The translations under genes were made by a program, and so were the position numbers. Positions 34,875 through 44,900 of a DNA stretch of 64,000 bases are shown one piece after another. The notes beneath the pieces were generated by a model. The model saw nothing but the letters and a program-made list of their open reading frames with translations. It had not been told where the DNA came from and did no database searches. Each line of letters begins with the position of its first letter. Within the stretch, counting starts at the first letter, position 1. Origin of the DNA: an uncultured Clostridia bacterium (GTDB lineage: Bacteria > Bacillota > Clostridia > Oscillospirales > Ruminococcaceae); contig CANQVG010000006.1 in assembly GCA_947627235.1 (NCBI GenBank), forward strand, positions 1 through 64,000, read 5' to 3'.

Positions 34875-34903
34875 TTGGAAATTGCTTATACAGAATGTAT
34901 ACC
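34875..34903 (+). promoter_or_regulatory. Possible promoter of the small tail-anchored protein gene
   Basis: TTGGAA (34875-34880) and TATACC (34898-34903) with 17-bp spacing, 68 bases before the start codon. Confidence 0.4.
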
Positions 34904-34970
34904 TGTAGGCGCCTGCGGGCATAATTTAGGGTGAAATCTCAGGAAAATAACGGAATTACGAGGTGTAAGA

Positions 34971-35243
34971 ATGTTAAAAGGAGTTACAAAGAGAATAGTT
35001 GAGATTAAAAGTCCCGCGAGCGACTATTTTGAGCGCGCTGTGCTTTATCTTCGCGCGGATAAGCCGTACCCAAAAAAGAGCGAGGCTATTTCGCTCGCAA
35101 ACGACTACATTGAGTCGCTTGAGCCGGAAAATATCCGCAAATCTCCGAAGAATTTGAGACTTACGGTAGCGGTTCTGGCGCTGAGTCTCGGGGTCACTCT
35201 CACCGCGCTTGCCGCCGTATTGCTTCTTTATACAAAAATTTAA
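34971..35243 (+). CDS. Small tail-anchored membrane protein, unknown function
   Basis: The 90-residue protein has a basic, soluble N-terminal part (MLKGVTKRIVEIKSPASDYFERAV...) and one C-terminal membrane helix (about 64-88) ending in YTKI. The segment PASDYFERAVLYLR suggests a helical region. GAGGTG lies about eight bases before the ATG. The general look (short soluble head, C-terminal anchor) is seen in uncharacterised Clostridia proteins. No function can be assigned. Confidence 0.65.
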   Translation: MLKGVTKRIVEIKSPASDYFERAVLYLRADKPYPKKSEAISLANDYIESLEPENIRKSPKNLRLTVAVLALSLGVTLTALAAVLLLYTKI

Positions 35244-35277
35244 TGTATATTTTGGCGAGTATTCCCGAAAAAAGGAC

Positions 35278-35306
35278 TTTTCAAATCTTTAAGTTTGTGC
35301 TATAAT
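35278..35306 (+). promoter_or_regulatory. Promoter of rlmB
   Basis: TTTTCA (35278-35283) and perfect TATAAT (35301-35306) with 17-bp spacing. Confidence 0.6.
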
Positions 35307-35346
35307 AGTACCTGTATAAATTTGTTTATTTACCGAAGGACGTATT

Positions 35347-36114
35347 ATGGACAGAAAACCTTTGAACCAATCCGGGCGGAGCGACCTCATAATCGGCCGC
35401 AATCCCGTTTTGGAAGCGCTTAAGGCCGGACGCCCGATTGACAGTGTTTACATTTGCGGTGAGGGCGGTTCGCTTAACCTCATAGTAAAGCTTGCAAAGG
35501 AACGCGGCGCGGTCATAAAACAGGCGAGCCGGCAAAAACTCGACGAAATGTCCGGAGCAGCTTCACATCAGGGGGTCGTAGCAGTCGGAGCGTGCGCCGA
35601 GTATGTGGAAATACGGGATATACTTGAAGCCGCAAGGGCAAAAAACGAGCCGCCGTTTGTCATCATATGCGACGAGATAGAGGACCCTCATAACCTCGGC
35701 GCGATAATCAGAACCGCAGAGTGTGCCGGAGCTCACGGCGTAATAATTCCCAAGAGGCGTTCGGCGTCGCTCAACGATACGGTATTCAAGACTTCGGCGG
35801 GCGCGGCGAGTTGGGTACCCGTGGCGAGGGTTCCAAATATTCCCGCGGCCATTGACGAGCTTAAGGAGCAGGGTCTTTGGATTTACGGTACCGACGCTTC
35901 CGGCGAGGACTGCTCAAATGCAGATTTGAAAGGTCCTATAGGGCTTGTTATAGGTTCGGAAGGCTTCGGAATGGGCAGACTCACCGCTTCAAAATGCGAC
36001 TTTATGCTCAGACTTCCTTTAAAGGGAAAGATTACATCTCTAAACGCCTCTGTGGCGGCAGGAATATTTATGTATGAAATTTTGAGGCAGCGTGACGCAG
36101 CCGACGGCAAGTAG
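35347..36114 (+). CDS. rlmB: 23S rRNA (guanosine-2'-O-)-methyltransferase, TrmH/RlmB family
   Basis: The 255-residue SpoU-type methyltransferase has an N-terminal substrate-binding domain (1-75, IIGRNPVLEALKAGRPID) and a knotted catalytic domain. Motif 1 is DPHNLGAIIRTAECAGAHG, motif 2 is LVIGSEGFGMGRL, and motif 3 is ITSLNASVAAGIFMYE. It probably 2'-O-methylates a guanosine of 23S rRNA (RlmB-like), although TrmH-family members can act on tRNA. The gene downstream starts 14 bases later and may be co-transcribed. Confidence 0.88.
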   Translation: MDRKPLNQSGRSDLIIGRNPVLEALKAGRPIDSVYICGEGGSLNLIVKLAKERGAVIKQASRQKLDEMSGAASHQGVVAVGACAEYVEIRDILEAARAKNEPPFVIICDEIEDPHNLGAIIRTAECAGAHGVIIPKRRSASLNDTVFKTSAGAASWVPVARVPNIPAAIDELKEQGLWIYGTDASGEDCSNADLKGPIGLVIGSEGFGMGRLTASKCDFMLRLPLKGKITSLNASVAAGIFMYEILRQRDAADGK

Positions 36115-36128
36115 ACGGGAGGACAATT

Positions 36129-38786
36129 ATGGCAGACAATAAATTTTCTGTTGACGACATTATCAACGAATACTCTGGCAAGACAGCGGGAAAGCGTCAC
36201 AGCGAGGAAACCCTTGATCTTGACGCGCTTATAAACAGTCTCGACCACAGCGGCGACCGCGAGGCGGCTTCCAAACAGGCGGCAAAGGTCGGCCCGAAGA
36301 CCGAGATAATAGAGGACGTGCTTGAAATCGGTGACAACAGCTATGCTTTTACTCCCGAAGACGAATCTTTGCAGCCGGAGTCGGAGCCGCAGCACGAAGG
36401 AGAATCCTTTGCGTCTGAGGAAGCCGGTCCCGCCGAGAGTCAGATAAAAGAAGCGCCTGAAATGAGCGAGACGGGAATAATATACGAAAAGCTTTCCGAA
36501 CCGCTGAATATAGAGCCGGAACAAAAGGACGACGTTGCGCTTGAAATCGGAATCCGTCACGCGAAGAACACCGAGCAGGGTACAGACGTAATTGAGAGAG
36601 TGCTAAGCGACGAAGAGCCGCAGAGCGTCAAGACCGAGCAAAAACCTGTGCAGAAATCCGAGACTAAGCCTAACGAACATAAGGTTCAGGCGGTTGAGGA
36701 TACTATTCACCGCACCGAGCAGCCCATAAGACCCATTCGCGAAAACGGTTCCAATACTGCAATTATGGAAGGGCTTATGAAGCTCAAGAGGGAGAGGGGA
36801 GCGCCGAAACATAAGGAATCGAAGGTGCCGCCGGTCAACCGTGCGTCGATTGACGATATAGAGCTTGATATCGGCTCCAAGATAATTCCGAACACGGAAA
36901 TAGATCTTGACGAAAATGCCACCGAGGAGGAACGCCTTGCTTTTCTCAATGCAAAGCGCCGTGAGAGGGTAAAGCAGTTTGTCATATCTTCCGATGAGGA
37001 GGAAGCGCCCTCAAAGGACGACGTAGCCGACTTCACGGGATTTGATCAGGCCAAGGAGATGGCGGGCAATATATCGTCGCTCAAGGCAAGTCTTGTGGTG
37101 CGTCTGTGCGTGCTTCTTGTAACCTCGATAGTTTCCGCCTATGTCGCCATTGCCAACGATATGGGTCTTCCGGTGATATCGCTTCTTTCAAAATCCGAAA
37201 ATCAGGGTATGCCATATCTCTTTGTGAACGTAATACTCGGACTTGCCGCATGTTTTGTTTCTTATACGGTGTTGATTGTCGGACTGAAGAAGCTCTTTAC
37301 TCTCAAGGCTGACAGCGACAGTCTTGCCGCAGTCTCGGCGCTCTTGAGCATAGGCTCGGGTATAGCGCTTCTGACCGACACCGAACTTGTTCAGCTCTCT
37401 ATAGTCAACGTTTATATCAGCGTGTCGATTATAGGTCTTTTGATAAATACCGTCGGCAAGCTTTTGATAGTAACCCGCACCGAGCGCAATTTCAGGTACG
37501 TCTCGGGCGGATATTCAAAGTATGCAGTTATGAAGGTTGACGACGAGGACGTAGCCTCTAAATTCACAAAGGGCGCGCTTACGGATTTCCCGTCGCTCAC
37601 GACCTCGCGCAAGACTGAATTTGTCAGCGATTTTATCAAGAACAGCTATTCCGCCGATATGACAGATTCGTTCTGCAAATACTATGTTCCGATCATCACG
37701 GTGATATCGCTTATAGTCGGAGTTATCTCGGCGTTTTTGCACCCCGAGGCCGTAACCGACGGCACGAGAATATTTATGTACGGTTTCTCCTGTGCAGCGG
37801 GCGCCTACGCGATATGCTCCGCCGCGGGAATGATGCTTGTGACAAATATTCCTCTTGCAAAGGCGTCGAAGAAATATCTGCAATCCTCAGCGGTGATGCT
37901 TGGATATTCGGCGGTCGACACCTTTGCTGATACCAATTCCATACTTATTGACGCCATCGACCTTTTCCCCGACGGAATGGTGGAGATAGTCAACATAAAG
38001 CCTACAAAGAAGACCCCGATTGAGGACGGAATCATATACGCCGCATCGCTCTGCTGCCAGACCGAGAGTATTTTAAGACCCACGTTCTATAAGATGATAA
38101 AGGGCAAGACCGAAATGCTCTTCCCTGTCGAGAGCTACCTTTATGAGGACGGTCTCGGGCTTTTGGGCTGGATTCAGAACAAGAGGGTGCTGTTCGGCAA
38201 CCGTGCGCTTATGGAGAGCCACTCGATTGAGGGACTGCCGACTCCCGAAAAGGAAGCGCAGTATGCCAAGGACGACGCAAGCCTGCAATATCTCTCGATA
38301 GGCGGCTCTCTCGCGATGATTTTTGTCATCAAGCTCAAGGCTTCTGTGACCGTCGCAAAGGGTCTGAGAGACCTTGAAAAGCAGAACCTGACGGTTATAC
38401 TCCGCTCTGTTGACTCGCTTCTGAGCATTTCGAGAATAGCGGAGCTGTTTGGAGTAGCTCCGAATATGTTCAAGCTCCTGCCGTTCAGATATCACAGCGA
38501 ATACGACGAATACACCTCGTACGTTGAAAAGATGTCCTCGCCGATGATTTATTCGGGGCATTTTGCTTCGCTCGCAATGCTTATAACAGGCACAAAGAGG
38601 CTTCAGCGTTCGGCTGCTGTCGGAATAGGCGTGCAGATGCTTTCGGCGGTGCTCGGGGTGATACTATCTGTCGTGCTGTCGCTGGTGGGCATATTCACCG
38701 GCGTTCTCACAGCTTCGACCGTCATAGTCTATACGATAGTGTTTGTCGCCATTACGGCTATTGTTCAGGCAATAGCTAAGACCTGA
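36129..38786 (+). CDS. P-type ATPase-like membrane protein with degenerate catalytic motifs
   Basis: The 885-residue protein has a long acidic, probably disordered N-terminal region (about 1-315), six membrane helices (about 320-575), a soluble domain (about 590-820) and two C-terminal helices (about 825-883). This is the topology of P1B-type metal ATPases. The soluble part aligns with the P and N domains, but the phosphorylation motif DKTGT is replaced by ADTNS (residues 600-604). TGD is replaced by RSV in VILRSVDSLLSIS, the CPC of helix 6 reads CSA, and no GDGxND is visible. It should not hydrolyse ATP by the usual mechanism. GGGAGGACAATT precedes the ATG. The alignment is by eye. Confidence 0.7.
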   Translation: MADNKFSVDDIINEYSGKTAGKRHSEETLDLDALINSLDHSGDREAASKQAAKVGPKTEIIEDVLEIGDNSYAFTPEDESLQPESEPQHEGESFASEEAGPAESQIKEAPEMSETGIIYEKLSEPLNIEPEQKDDVALEIGIRHAKNTEQGTDVIERVLSDEEPQSVKTEQKPVQKSETKPNEHKVQAVEDTIHRTEQPIRPIRENGSNTAIMEGLMKLKRERGAPKHKESKVPPVNRASIDDIELDIGSKIIPNTEIDLDENATEEERLAFLNAKRRERVKQFVISSDEEEAPSKDDVADFTGFDQAKEMAGNISSLKASLVVRLCVLLVTSIVSAYVAIANDMGLPVISLLSKSENQGMPYLFVNVILGLAACFVSYTVLIVGLKKLFTLKADSDSLAAVSALLSIGSGIALLTDTELVQLSIVNVYISVSIIGLLINTVGKLLIVTRTERNFRYVSGGYSKYAVMKVDDEDVASKFTKGALTDFPSLTTSRKTEFVSDFIKNSYSADMTDSFCKYYVPIITVISLIVGVISAFLHPEAVTDGTRIFMYGFSCAAGAYAICSAAGMMLVTNIPLAKASKKYLQSSAVMLGYSAVDTFADTNSILIDAIDLFPDGMVEIVNIKPTKKTPIEDGIIYAASLCCQTESILRPTFYKMIKGKTEMLFPVESYLYEDGLGLLGWIQNKRVLFGNRALMESHSIEGLPTPEKEAQYAKDDASLQYLSIGGSLAMIFVIKLKASVTVAKGLRDLEKQNLTVILRSVDSLLSISRIAELFGVAPNMFKLLPFRYHSEYDEYTSYVEKMSSPMIYSGHFASLAMLITGTKRLQRSAAVGIGVQMLSAVLGVILSVVLSLVGIFTGVLTASTVIVYTIVFVAITAIVQAIAKT

Positions 38787-38796
38787 ATTTTGCCGC

Positions 38797-38902
38797 AAAA
38801 ATATGCCGGACTTTGCGCGCGGCGTTTTGTACAAGAGAACGGGCAATCAAGCGTTTAGGATTGCAAAGTACAAAACCTGCCTGCATTTTCCGGCATTTTT
38901 TA
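38797..38902 (+). terminator. Nested inverted repeats ending in a T tract
   Basis: Three nested pairings: TGCCGGA (38804-38810) with TCCGGCA (38889-38895), TTTTGTAC (38825-38832) with GTACAAAA (38868-38875), and GCAATC (38843-38848) with GATTGC (38859-38864). TTTTTT follows the outer arm. It can act as the terminator of the preceding gene but is unusually elaborate. Confidence 0.5.
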
Positions 38903-38972
38903 TTCCGCTGTGCAATTATTTGCCTCCGAAAAGAGTATTACTATTGAAAACAGTTTGAAAGGAAGTATGATT

Positions 38973-40238
38973 ATGAAGCGGTTTATGATAATTTTGCTCG
39001 CGGCGCTATGCCTTGTCGGCTGCACGTCGCAAAAGCCGGACGTAGGGCAAAGCGGCGTTGTCTCGGAGGATATTTCGTCCGAGCCTCCGTCGACCGAGCC
39101 GGACGCATTCCCCGACGAGGTCGAAAAGCTCAGAAGCTTACTTGACGAGGCGGGACTGCTCAAAGAGGTAAGGCGGGAAAACACCGAAGATTACAGTTTT
39201 GAGGGCTTCGAGCACATCCCCGAAGAGTATTACGTTCTGGAGCTTAACGGCGATGAGGCGGCTTATATAAGGCTTTATGACAGTCCCGAGACCGCAGCCG
39301 ACGAGGCCTCGAACTATGGCGAAGACGGCAGCGAATACAGCTTTGACGGCGGAGGAATGGTGATCGACTACGCCTGTCCGATACACTTCTGGCTCTCGGG
39401 GAACGCGATAATCGAATACGGCTCATTTGAAAACGACACCGCGCGCCTGCTCAAAGGGCTTTACGGAAAGCAGTTTGCGGGAACTCCCATTCCGGAGAAC
39501 GGCGCTTTGGCATTTAACTATTCGAGCGTTGAGGCGAGCGCGGGCGAGACCGAGCTTCCCGACGCCGCGCCGATAAACACCCGCGAAGAGCTCGAGGAGT
39601 ATTATCAGGCTCTCAAGGACAGCTATTACTGGTCGCTTGAAAACGAGCCGCAGCTCTCGGAATTTGAGGCAAAAATTGAGGATTACCCCGAGGAGTGGTT
39701 TGAGGAAAACTCCCTTATCATCATTTACGCCTATTCCGGCACAAGTCCCGCAGATTTTTGCGTATCCGGAATTACCCGCAAGGACAGCGAATATATGATC
39801 GTCCTTTCGGGCTGGCTCGGCGATGAAGACGCAGTAGTTGAAAAATATATTTTCGTGGAGCTTATGGGCGTAAAGCTCGAGGAAAACGCCAAGCTCGTCC
39901 TTGTAAACGCCTATCCGCGTCCGACATATGCCGTCGACAACAGGGAGAGGCTGTCCATTGAAAACCTTATTGAAATTTTAAGCTCTGAGGATGGCGTGAC
40001 TTGGTCCGACTTTGAAAACTACCGCAGCGAGGATATCGGCTCGGGAATGTATATCCTGCGGTTTTTCCTTGAAGACAGAGGGTATATGCTTACGGTCGCA
40101 GGCGTCGACCCCGACCCCGACACGAAGCCGCAGAAATTGGATTTGCACTATATTACTGCCGACGAGGAGCTCAAGTGTGAAATCGGCAAGGACGACCTGA
40201 CTGAGTTTCTTATCAACACCGGTTATGTCGCAGGATAG
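38973..40238 (+). CDS. Lipoprotein of unknown function
   Basis: The 421-residue protein has a lipoprotein signal (MKRFMIILLAALCLVGCTS, lipobox LVGC with Cys17). A Ser/Pro/Glu linker and several acidic, mixed alpha/beta segments follow. One segment (FEENSLIIIYAYSGTSPADFCVSG) resembles the core of small secreted protease-associated domains, but I cannot name it. I chose the ATG at 38973 because AAAGGAAG lies seven bases upstream; the ATG at 38967 is too close to it. Monocistronic; probably exposed at the cell surface. Confidence 0.75.
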   Translation: MKRFMIILLAALCLVGCTSQKPDVGQSGVVSEDISSEPPSTEPDAFPDEVEKLRSLLDEAGLLKEVRRENTEDYSFEGFEHIPEEYYVLELNGDEAAYIRLYDSPETAADEASNYGEDGSEYSFDGGGMVIDYACPIHFWLSGNAIIEYGSFENDTARLLKGLYGKQFAGTPIPENGALAFNYSSVEASAGETELPDAAPINTREELEEYYQALKDSYYWSLENEPQLSEFEAKIEDYPEEWFEENSLIIIYAYSGTSPADFCVSGITRKDSEYMIVLSGWLGDEDAVVEKYIFVELMGVKLEENAKLVLVNAYPRPTYAVDNRERLSIENLIEILSSEDGVTWSDFENYRSEDIGSGMYILRFFLEDRGYMLTVAGVDPDPDTKPQKLDLHYITADEELKCEIGKDDLTEFLINTGYVAG

Positions 40239-40308
40239 TGAGTCGGCGAGAAAGAAGAGCCTACGCTCAAGTATTTTGCAGACGCCTTCCTAAAATTTGA
40301 GACAACAA

Positions 40309-40336
40309 AAAAGCAGCCCCCGAAAGGACTGCTTTT
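40309..40336 (-). terminator. Terminator of the solute-binding protein gene
   Basis: AAAAGCAG/CTGCTTTT stem with an inner CC/GG extension, followed on the minus strand by TTGTTGTC after a T run; it can serve the convergent lipoprotein gene too. Confidence 0.75.
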
Positions 40337-40346
40337 AGTTTTAATT

Positions 40347-41798
40347 TTATCCGAGGCTCGCGATATAATCCTTGATAATATCGCTCTGCTCTACGAGATA
40401 GTAGTCGAGCTGGTCTTTATATTCTTCCTTGACCTGCGCCCAAGAAGTGGCTCCCGTATCTCTCGCTACCTTATCGCGGAATGCGTTATAAGCGTTGTTG
40501 ACATTGTCGGTGAGGTTGCCGTTGAGATACATACCCGAGTTCTTGAGTATAATTCTGCGGCACTCGTCGTACATATCGAGCATTTCATCGGTCCAGAGAT
40601 ACTTTTCCTTGAGCTGCTTCTTATCAATGTTCATAACGACGGAGTCCATACGCTTGAAGCGGTCGCAGGCTGCGTAAAGCGCAACGCCTTCGGGGTTTCT
40701 CGCGTTTTCGACAAGCATAAAGCCCTCGGGAATGGAAGAAAGATAATATTCGCCGTCACCGTTGTCATATCTCGGAAGAGGAGCAAACATAAACTCATGG
40801 TTATGCATATCGCCCCAGAGTGCTTCCATTTCCGCAACGGTATTTACAATGTTGTCGTAAAGGCATATGTAGAAGAGAGTCAGACCTTCCTTGACGCCTG
40901 TGCCGGCTTCTTTCGGGCTGGTTCTTCCTGCCCAGTAGTCAGTGCCTTTATGATAAACGCAGCCGTTCTTCTTGAGGTTGTAAAGAAGTTCGTTTGCAGC
41001 CTCGATATACGGGTCGTCGACAACGGCGTAATAGTTGCCTTCTTCGTCCTTGCGGATTATCTTGCGGCCGGTTGATTCCTGAACGAGAGCACCGTTATAA
41101 GCGTCGCCTTCAAGAGCAAACTTATCAAGATCTTCGTCGGAGAAGTCCATGCACATTTCATAGAATTTGTCCCAGGTCCACTCGTCGTTCCAGTAGAGGT
41201 CGGCGGGGTCGTCGTAGCCGTATTCCTCGATAACTCTGCGGTTGTAAGGAACGATGTTGCGGAAGTTGATGTCGGTTACAAAGGCGAAGTGCCTTTCGCC
41301 GAGTGCGAATGCCTCAGCAGCGTCCGCCATAGCTGCCCAGAGGGGCTCGGTGTAGTCGACGTATTTATCTACGGGCTGGAAAGAGCCGTTGATGCAATAC
41401 ATCGGGAAAGTGGCTTCGGAGCTTACGCCGGCCTGGAAGAAGTCCGGCGGATCGCCGCCGACGATAGAGGTGGCGAGCTTATCAAAGCGCTCCTGGTATG
41501 TAGTTTCCATGAAGATGACCGAACAGCCGTACTTTTCGCGGAAAGTCCAGAAACCGGTGTTGACAATCTGGTCTTCCGAGTAGTTGTTCATAAGGTCTTT
41601 GGCGCCAAGATAAATAATAGAAGTGCCTGCGGCAGCGGTTTCTTCTTTTTCCGGCAGTCTTATGCCTGCGGCGTTAAGAATAGCCGCCGAGTCTTCAGAC
41701 GAGAGAGTAAGGATGATCGGCTTACGCTTATTGTTTCCGCACCCTACGAGTGCGACGATCATAAGCAGAGTAAGAGCGATAGCTAAAAATCTTTTCAT
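40347..41798 (-). CDS. ABC transporter solute-binding lipoprotein (family 1 type)
   Basis: The 483-residue protein has a lipoprotein signal (MKRFLAIALTLLMIVALVGCGNN, lipobox LVGC). It then has the fold of extracellular sugar/oligosaccharide-binding proteins, with typical segments such as LATSIVGGDPPDFFQAG and YNRRVIEEYGYDDPADLYW. The ATG at 41798 has GGTAAAGAG upstream. No permease or ATPase gene is adjacent, so its transporter partner is elsewhere. It lies downstream of a GH2 beta-galactosidase on the same strand and has a palindromic operator at its promoter, which suggests sugar-responsive control. Confidence 0.88.
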   Translation of the reverse strand: MKRFLAIALTLLMIVALVGCGNNKRKPIILTLSSEDSAAILNAAGIRLPEKEETAAAGTSIIYLGAKDLMNNYSEDQIVNTGFWTFREKYGCSVIFMETTYQERFDKLATSIVGGDPPDFFQAGVSSEATFPMYCINGSFQPVDKYVDYTEPLWAAMADAAEAFALGERHFAFVTDINFRNIVPYNRRVIEEYGYDDPADLYWNDEWTWDKFYEMCMDFSDEDLDKFALEGDAYNGALVQESTGRKIIRKDEEGNYYAVVDDPYIEAANELLYNLKKNGCVYHKGTDYWAGRTSPKEAGTGVKEGLTLFYICLYDNIVNTVAEMEALWGDMHNHEFMFAPLPRYDNGDGEYYLSSIPEGFMLVENARNPEGVALYAACDRFKRMDSVVMNIDKKQLKEKYLWTDEMLDMYDECRRIILKNSGMYLNGNLTDNVNNAYNAFRDKVARDTGATSWAQVKEEYKDQLDYYLVEQSDIIKDYIASLG

Positions 41799-41821
41799 AA
41801 TCTCTTTACCTTTCAATTAGT

Positions 41822-41839
41822 ATTAAGCAAATGCTTAAT
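41822..41839. promoter_or_regulatory. Palindromic operator before the solute-binding protein
   Basis: ATTAAGCA-AA-TGCTTAAT, a perfect 8-bp palindrome with a two-base centre, lies between the -10 box and the start codon at the expected transcription start. It is a good repressor site (LacI/GntR-like size); the repressor gene is not in the window. Confidence 0.65.
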
Positions 41840-41843
41840 TTAA

Positions 41844-41852
41844 ATTATACCA
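41844..41852 (-). promoter_or_regulatory. Extended -10 promoter of the solute-binding protein gene
   Basis: Minus-strand TGG-TATAAT: perfect TATAAT (41844-41849) with an upstream TGn (41850-41852). No clear -35 is seen at 17 bp, fitting an extended -10 promoter. Confidence 0.6.
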
Positions 41853-41913
41853 CAACTTACACAGAAATTCCTTGCAAAAAAGCAAATTTTTATTGAAAAT
41901 ATGATGCGATTTC

Positions 41914-44900
41914 TCATAACAGTCTTATGGAGCCGAGGTCGAAGTCACATCCCGGCAGGAATAAAAGCGTAATGCCGACGGTTCCCGCGGGTATCTCAAC
42001 GTCATAGCTATGGGATGCGTATTCCTCGGAACGGGGGAAACTTACGGTGTAAAGCTTTTCCGACGAGCCGAAGTCGAAGATAAGTCTTATGCTCTCGGAT
42101 TCGTTGCGGGTTCTGCCGGTGATTTCGATTGCGCGCGCGGGCGAATCGAGTCTGAGACCGTCAAACACTACGGTCACGTTGTTTCCTATGCGCTCAATGG
42201 CGGTTTCGGTTTCGGTGAAGTCGTCGCCGAATACGCTGTCTCTGTCAGATGCCGGAATAACGGTTCCGAGAACGGGAGTAGGAGTAAACTCAAAGCCTTC
42301 AAACCTCAGCGACTCGGTGAATCTGAACCTTATATCCGTAACTCCCTTATATCTGCGGCTGAGTTTAAAGGTGTTGTACTGATATGTGTTCCAGATGCTG
42401 CGCGCCTGATATATAAGGTGTTCAAGGACGTTTCCGTCGCCGTCGCATAGGTCAAACGGAATTGGGTTGCTTGAATAGCTGAATATCCCGACGGTAAGTT
42501 CGTCCGAGCCGGTTTTGCCGAGGCCTGTGCCGTCAAACTCAATCCACCCCTCGCCATAAGGCGTCTGAAGTCCGCCCTGCATAACGACCTGAAGCGGTTC
42601 GCTGGACGAGGAGCAAAGAGATGCGCTCACGATGCCTTCGTAAGGGTTGAAGCCTGCTCTTCCGAAGCCCTCGTTTTTAAACTCAATTTCCGAGAGTATG
42701 GCGTCGAACGGCGTACCGTTTTTGCAGTATGCCCTCAGGCGGTATCTCCCGTCGCCGACGGCGCGCACGGCAGCCCTGCCGTCTTTATATTCTACCTTCG
42801 CGAGGTTAGTGACCACTCCCGCGTCGCTCGTCGCCTTAAACATTATGTCGGACGGCAAAAAAGTGGTGTTTTCGGGCAGAAGCTTTGCTTCTGCGGTCAC
42901 GGTCGGATGCTCGGGACCGAGGGTTTGCGAGCTTACGCTAAGCTCAATTTTTCTCACCGGAATTTCGTCGCTAAGATTGCTCGGGGTATTTTCTGCGGTG
43001 CAGCAGGCGGCTTCGCCATCAAACGGCAGCGCTTTGAGAGTGAGGCGTTCGTCAGGCAGACCGCGCGAGCTAACTGTCACGTTTATGTCTCCCGCGAAGT
43101 CCTTTGCGGCGATTATCGCGAGGAGTTTGCCGTTAAAGAGCCTGCGCGAGGTACCTTTATACTGGTCAAAGTCGGTGGAATCGCCGTTGTCAAGACCCAC
43201 GAGCCGTCCGGCGCCGCTCACTCTCACGTTTACCCGCGAGCGGTCGTTTTCGACGGGATTTCCGCTTTGGTCGAGCATACCGATTTCGACAAATATGAGG
43301 TCCTGACCATCGGCGATAAGCTCCCGCTTGTCGGGCTTTAGGGATATTTTTTCGGCGTCGCCGAAGCTGCGTCGAATCATTTCAGCGACCTTTTCACCCT
43401 TTTCGTTGTAGCCTACAGCCTTTATTTCTCCTTTGTGATATGGTACCTGCCAGCGCCCCGAGAGCTTTCCGAAGCCTGTGTGGTCGTGTTTATGCCTGCC
43501 GAGACGCTCGCCGTTGACCCAAAGCTCGGATTCAAAGCAGTTGGAAAAGATGAATAGGTCTATAAGCTGACCCTCGTTGAAGTCCCAGTAGGGATAAAGA
43601 TAGACGAACGGCTCGCAGTTTCGGTTCCATTCGGCTTTGTAGGCATAGAAGGTATCCTTTGGAAATCCTGCGGTATCGGCGTGACCGAAGTGGGAGTTTT
43701 TGGTGTGATACGGCGTAGGCTCGCCTATGTAGTCAAGCGCGGTCCATATAAACTGCCCGAGCGAATACTCCTTTACGCGGTCGATTGTGATGTTGTACTC
43801 AGAATTTATCGCGCCGTAGCTCGTCGCGCAGTTCAAAAGTGAGGAACACTGTTCGTCGTCGAAGGTAGAGGTGGTCATCGAGGCGGGGAAGTGGTATACT
43901 CCGCGCGACTGGTAGGTCGAGGAAGTCTCGGAGCCGTAGATTATCCAGTCGGGATATTTTAAGTGGTGTTCGTCATATAGGCGTTCAAGGTAGTTGTAAC
44001 CCACTGCGTCGAGTACCTTGGCACTCTCCTGACCGCCCGGACTGTGCATCGAATTTGAGCCGAGGGTGACGGGGTACATTTTTTTATAGTCGTAAAGCCT
44101 GACAAGCTCTTTGAGCTCTTTTGACAGCTCAACGCCCCGTTGGGAATATGTCTCGCCTATCTCGTTTCCGATGCTCCACATAAACAGGCTTGCGCGGCTG
44201 CGGTCTCGGCGCACCCAGCTTTTTACGTCGCGCGCGTGCCAGTCAGGGAAGAAGCGAGCGTAATCGCAGGCAGTCTTTCTCTGCTCCCACATGTCAAAGC
44301 ACTCGCTAAGCACCAAAAAGCCCATTTCGTCGGCGAGGTCCATAAATTCCGTCGACGGTGGGTTGTGCGAGGTTCTGAGCGCGTTTACGCCCATTTCTTT
44401 CAAAATTGTAAACTGCCTGCGTATGGCGCTTTTGTTGGTCGCCGAACCCAAAGCACCCATATCGTGGTGGATACAGGTTCCGAGAAGCTTATAATGCTCT
44501 CCGTTGAGAAAGAAGCCCTTATCGGCGAAAAATTCCACCGTCTTGTACCCGATTTTTTGGGTAACTTCGTCCACTGTCTCCCCGCTCTGAATAAGTTCGG
44601 TCTTAAGGGTGTAAAGATTCGGACTTTCGGGGCTCCAGAGCTTTGGTGCAAACGGCGGGAGCGTCTGCGTAAGAGTTAAGGCTTCGGCACCGAGGGCGGT
44701 TTCGGTCTCGGCGAAGCTGACAATACCGCCGTCGGCATCAGTGACGGTCTGTCGCAGAACAGCGCTGCCCGAGCCTTTTATCTCGGTGTCGATTTCGGTG
44801 GCAAATAAACCGTCGGTAAGCTTTCTCGGAGTGACGTATACGCCGTCCGGGAGGATTTCGCTGTCACCCTTTGCGGTGAGCCAGACGTTTCTGTAGACTC

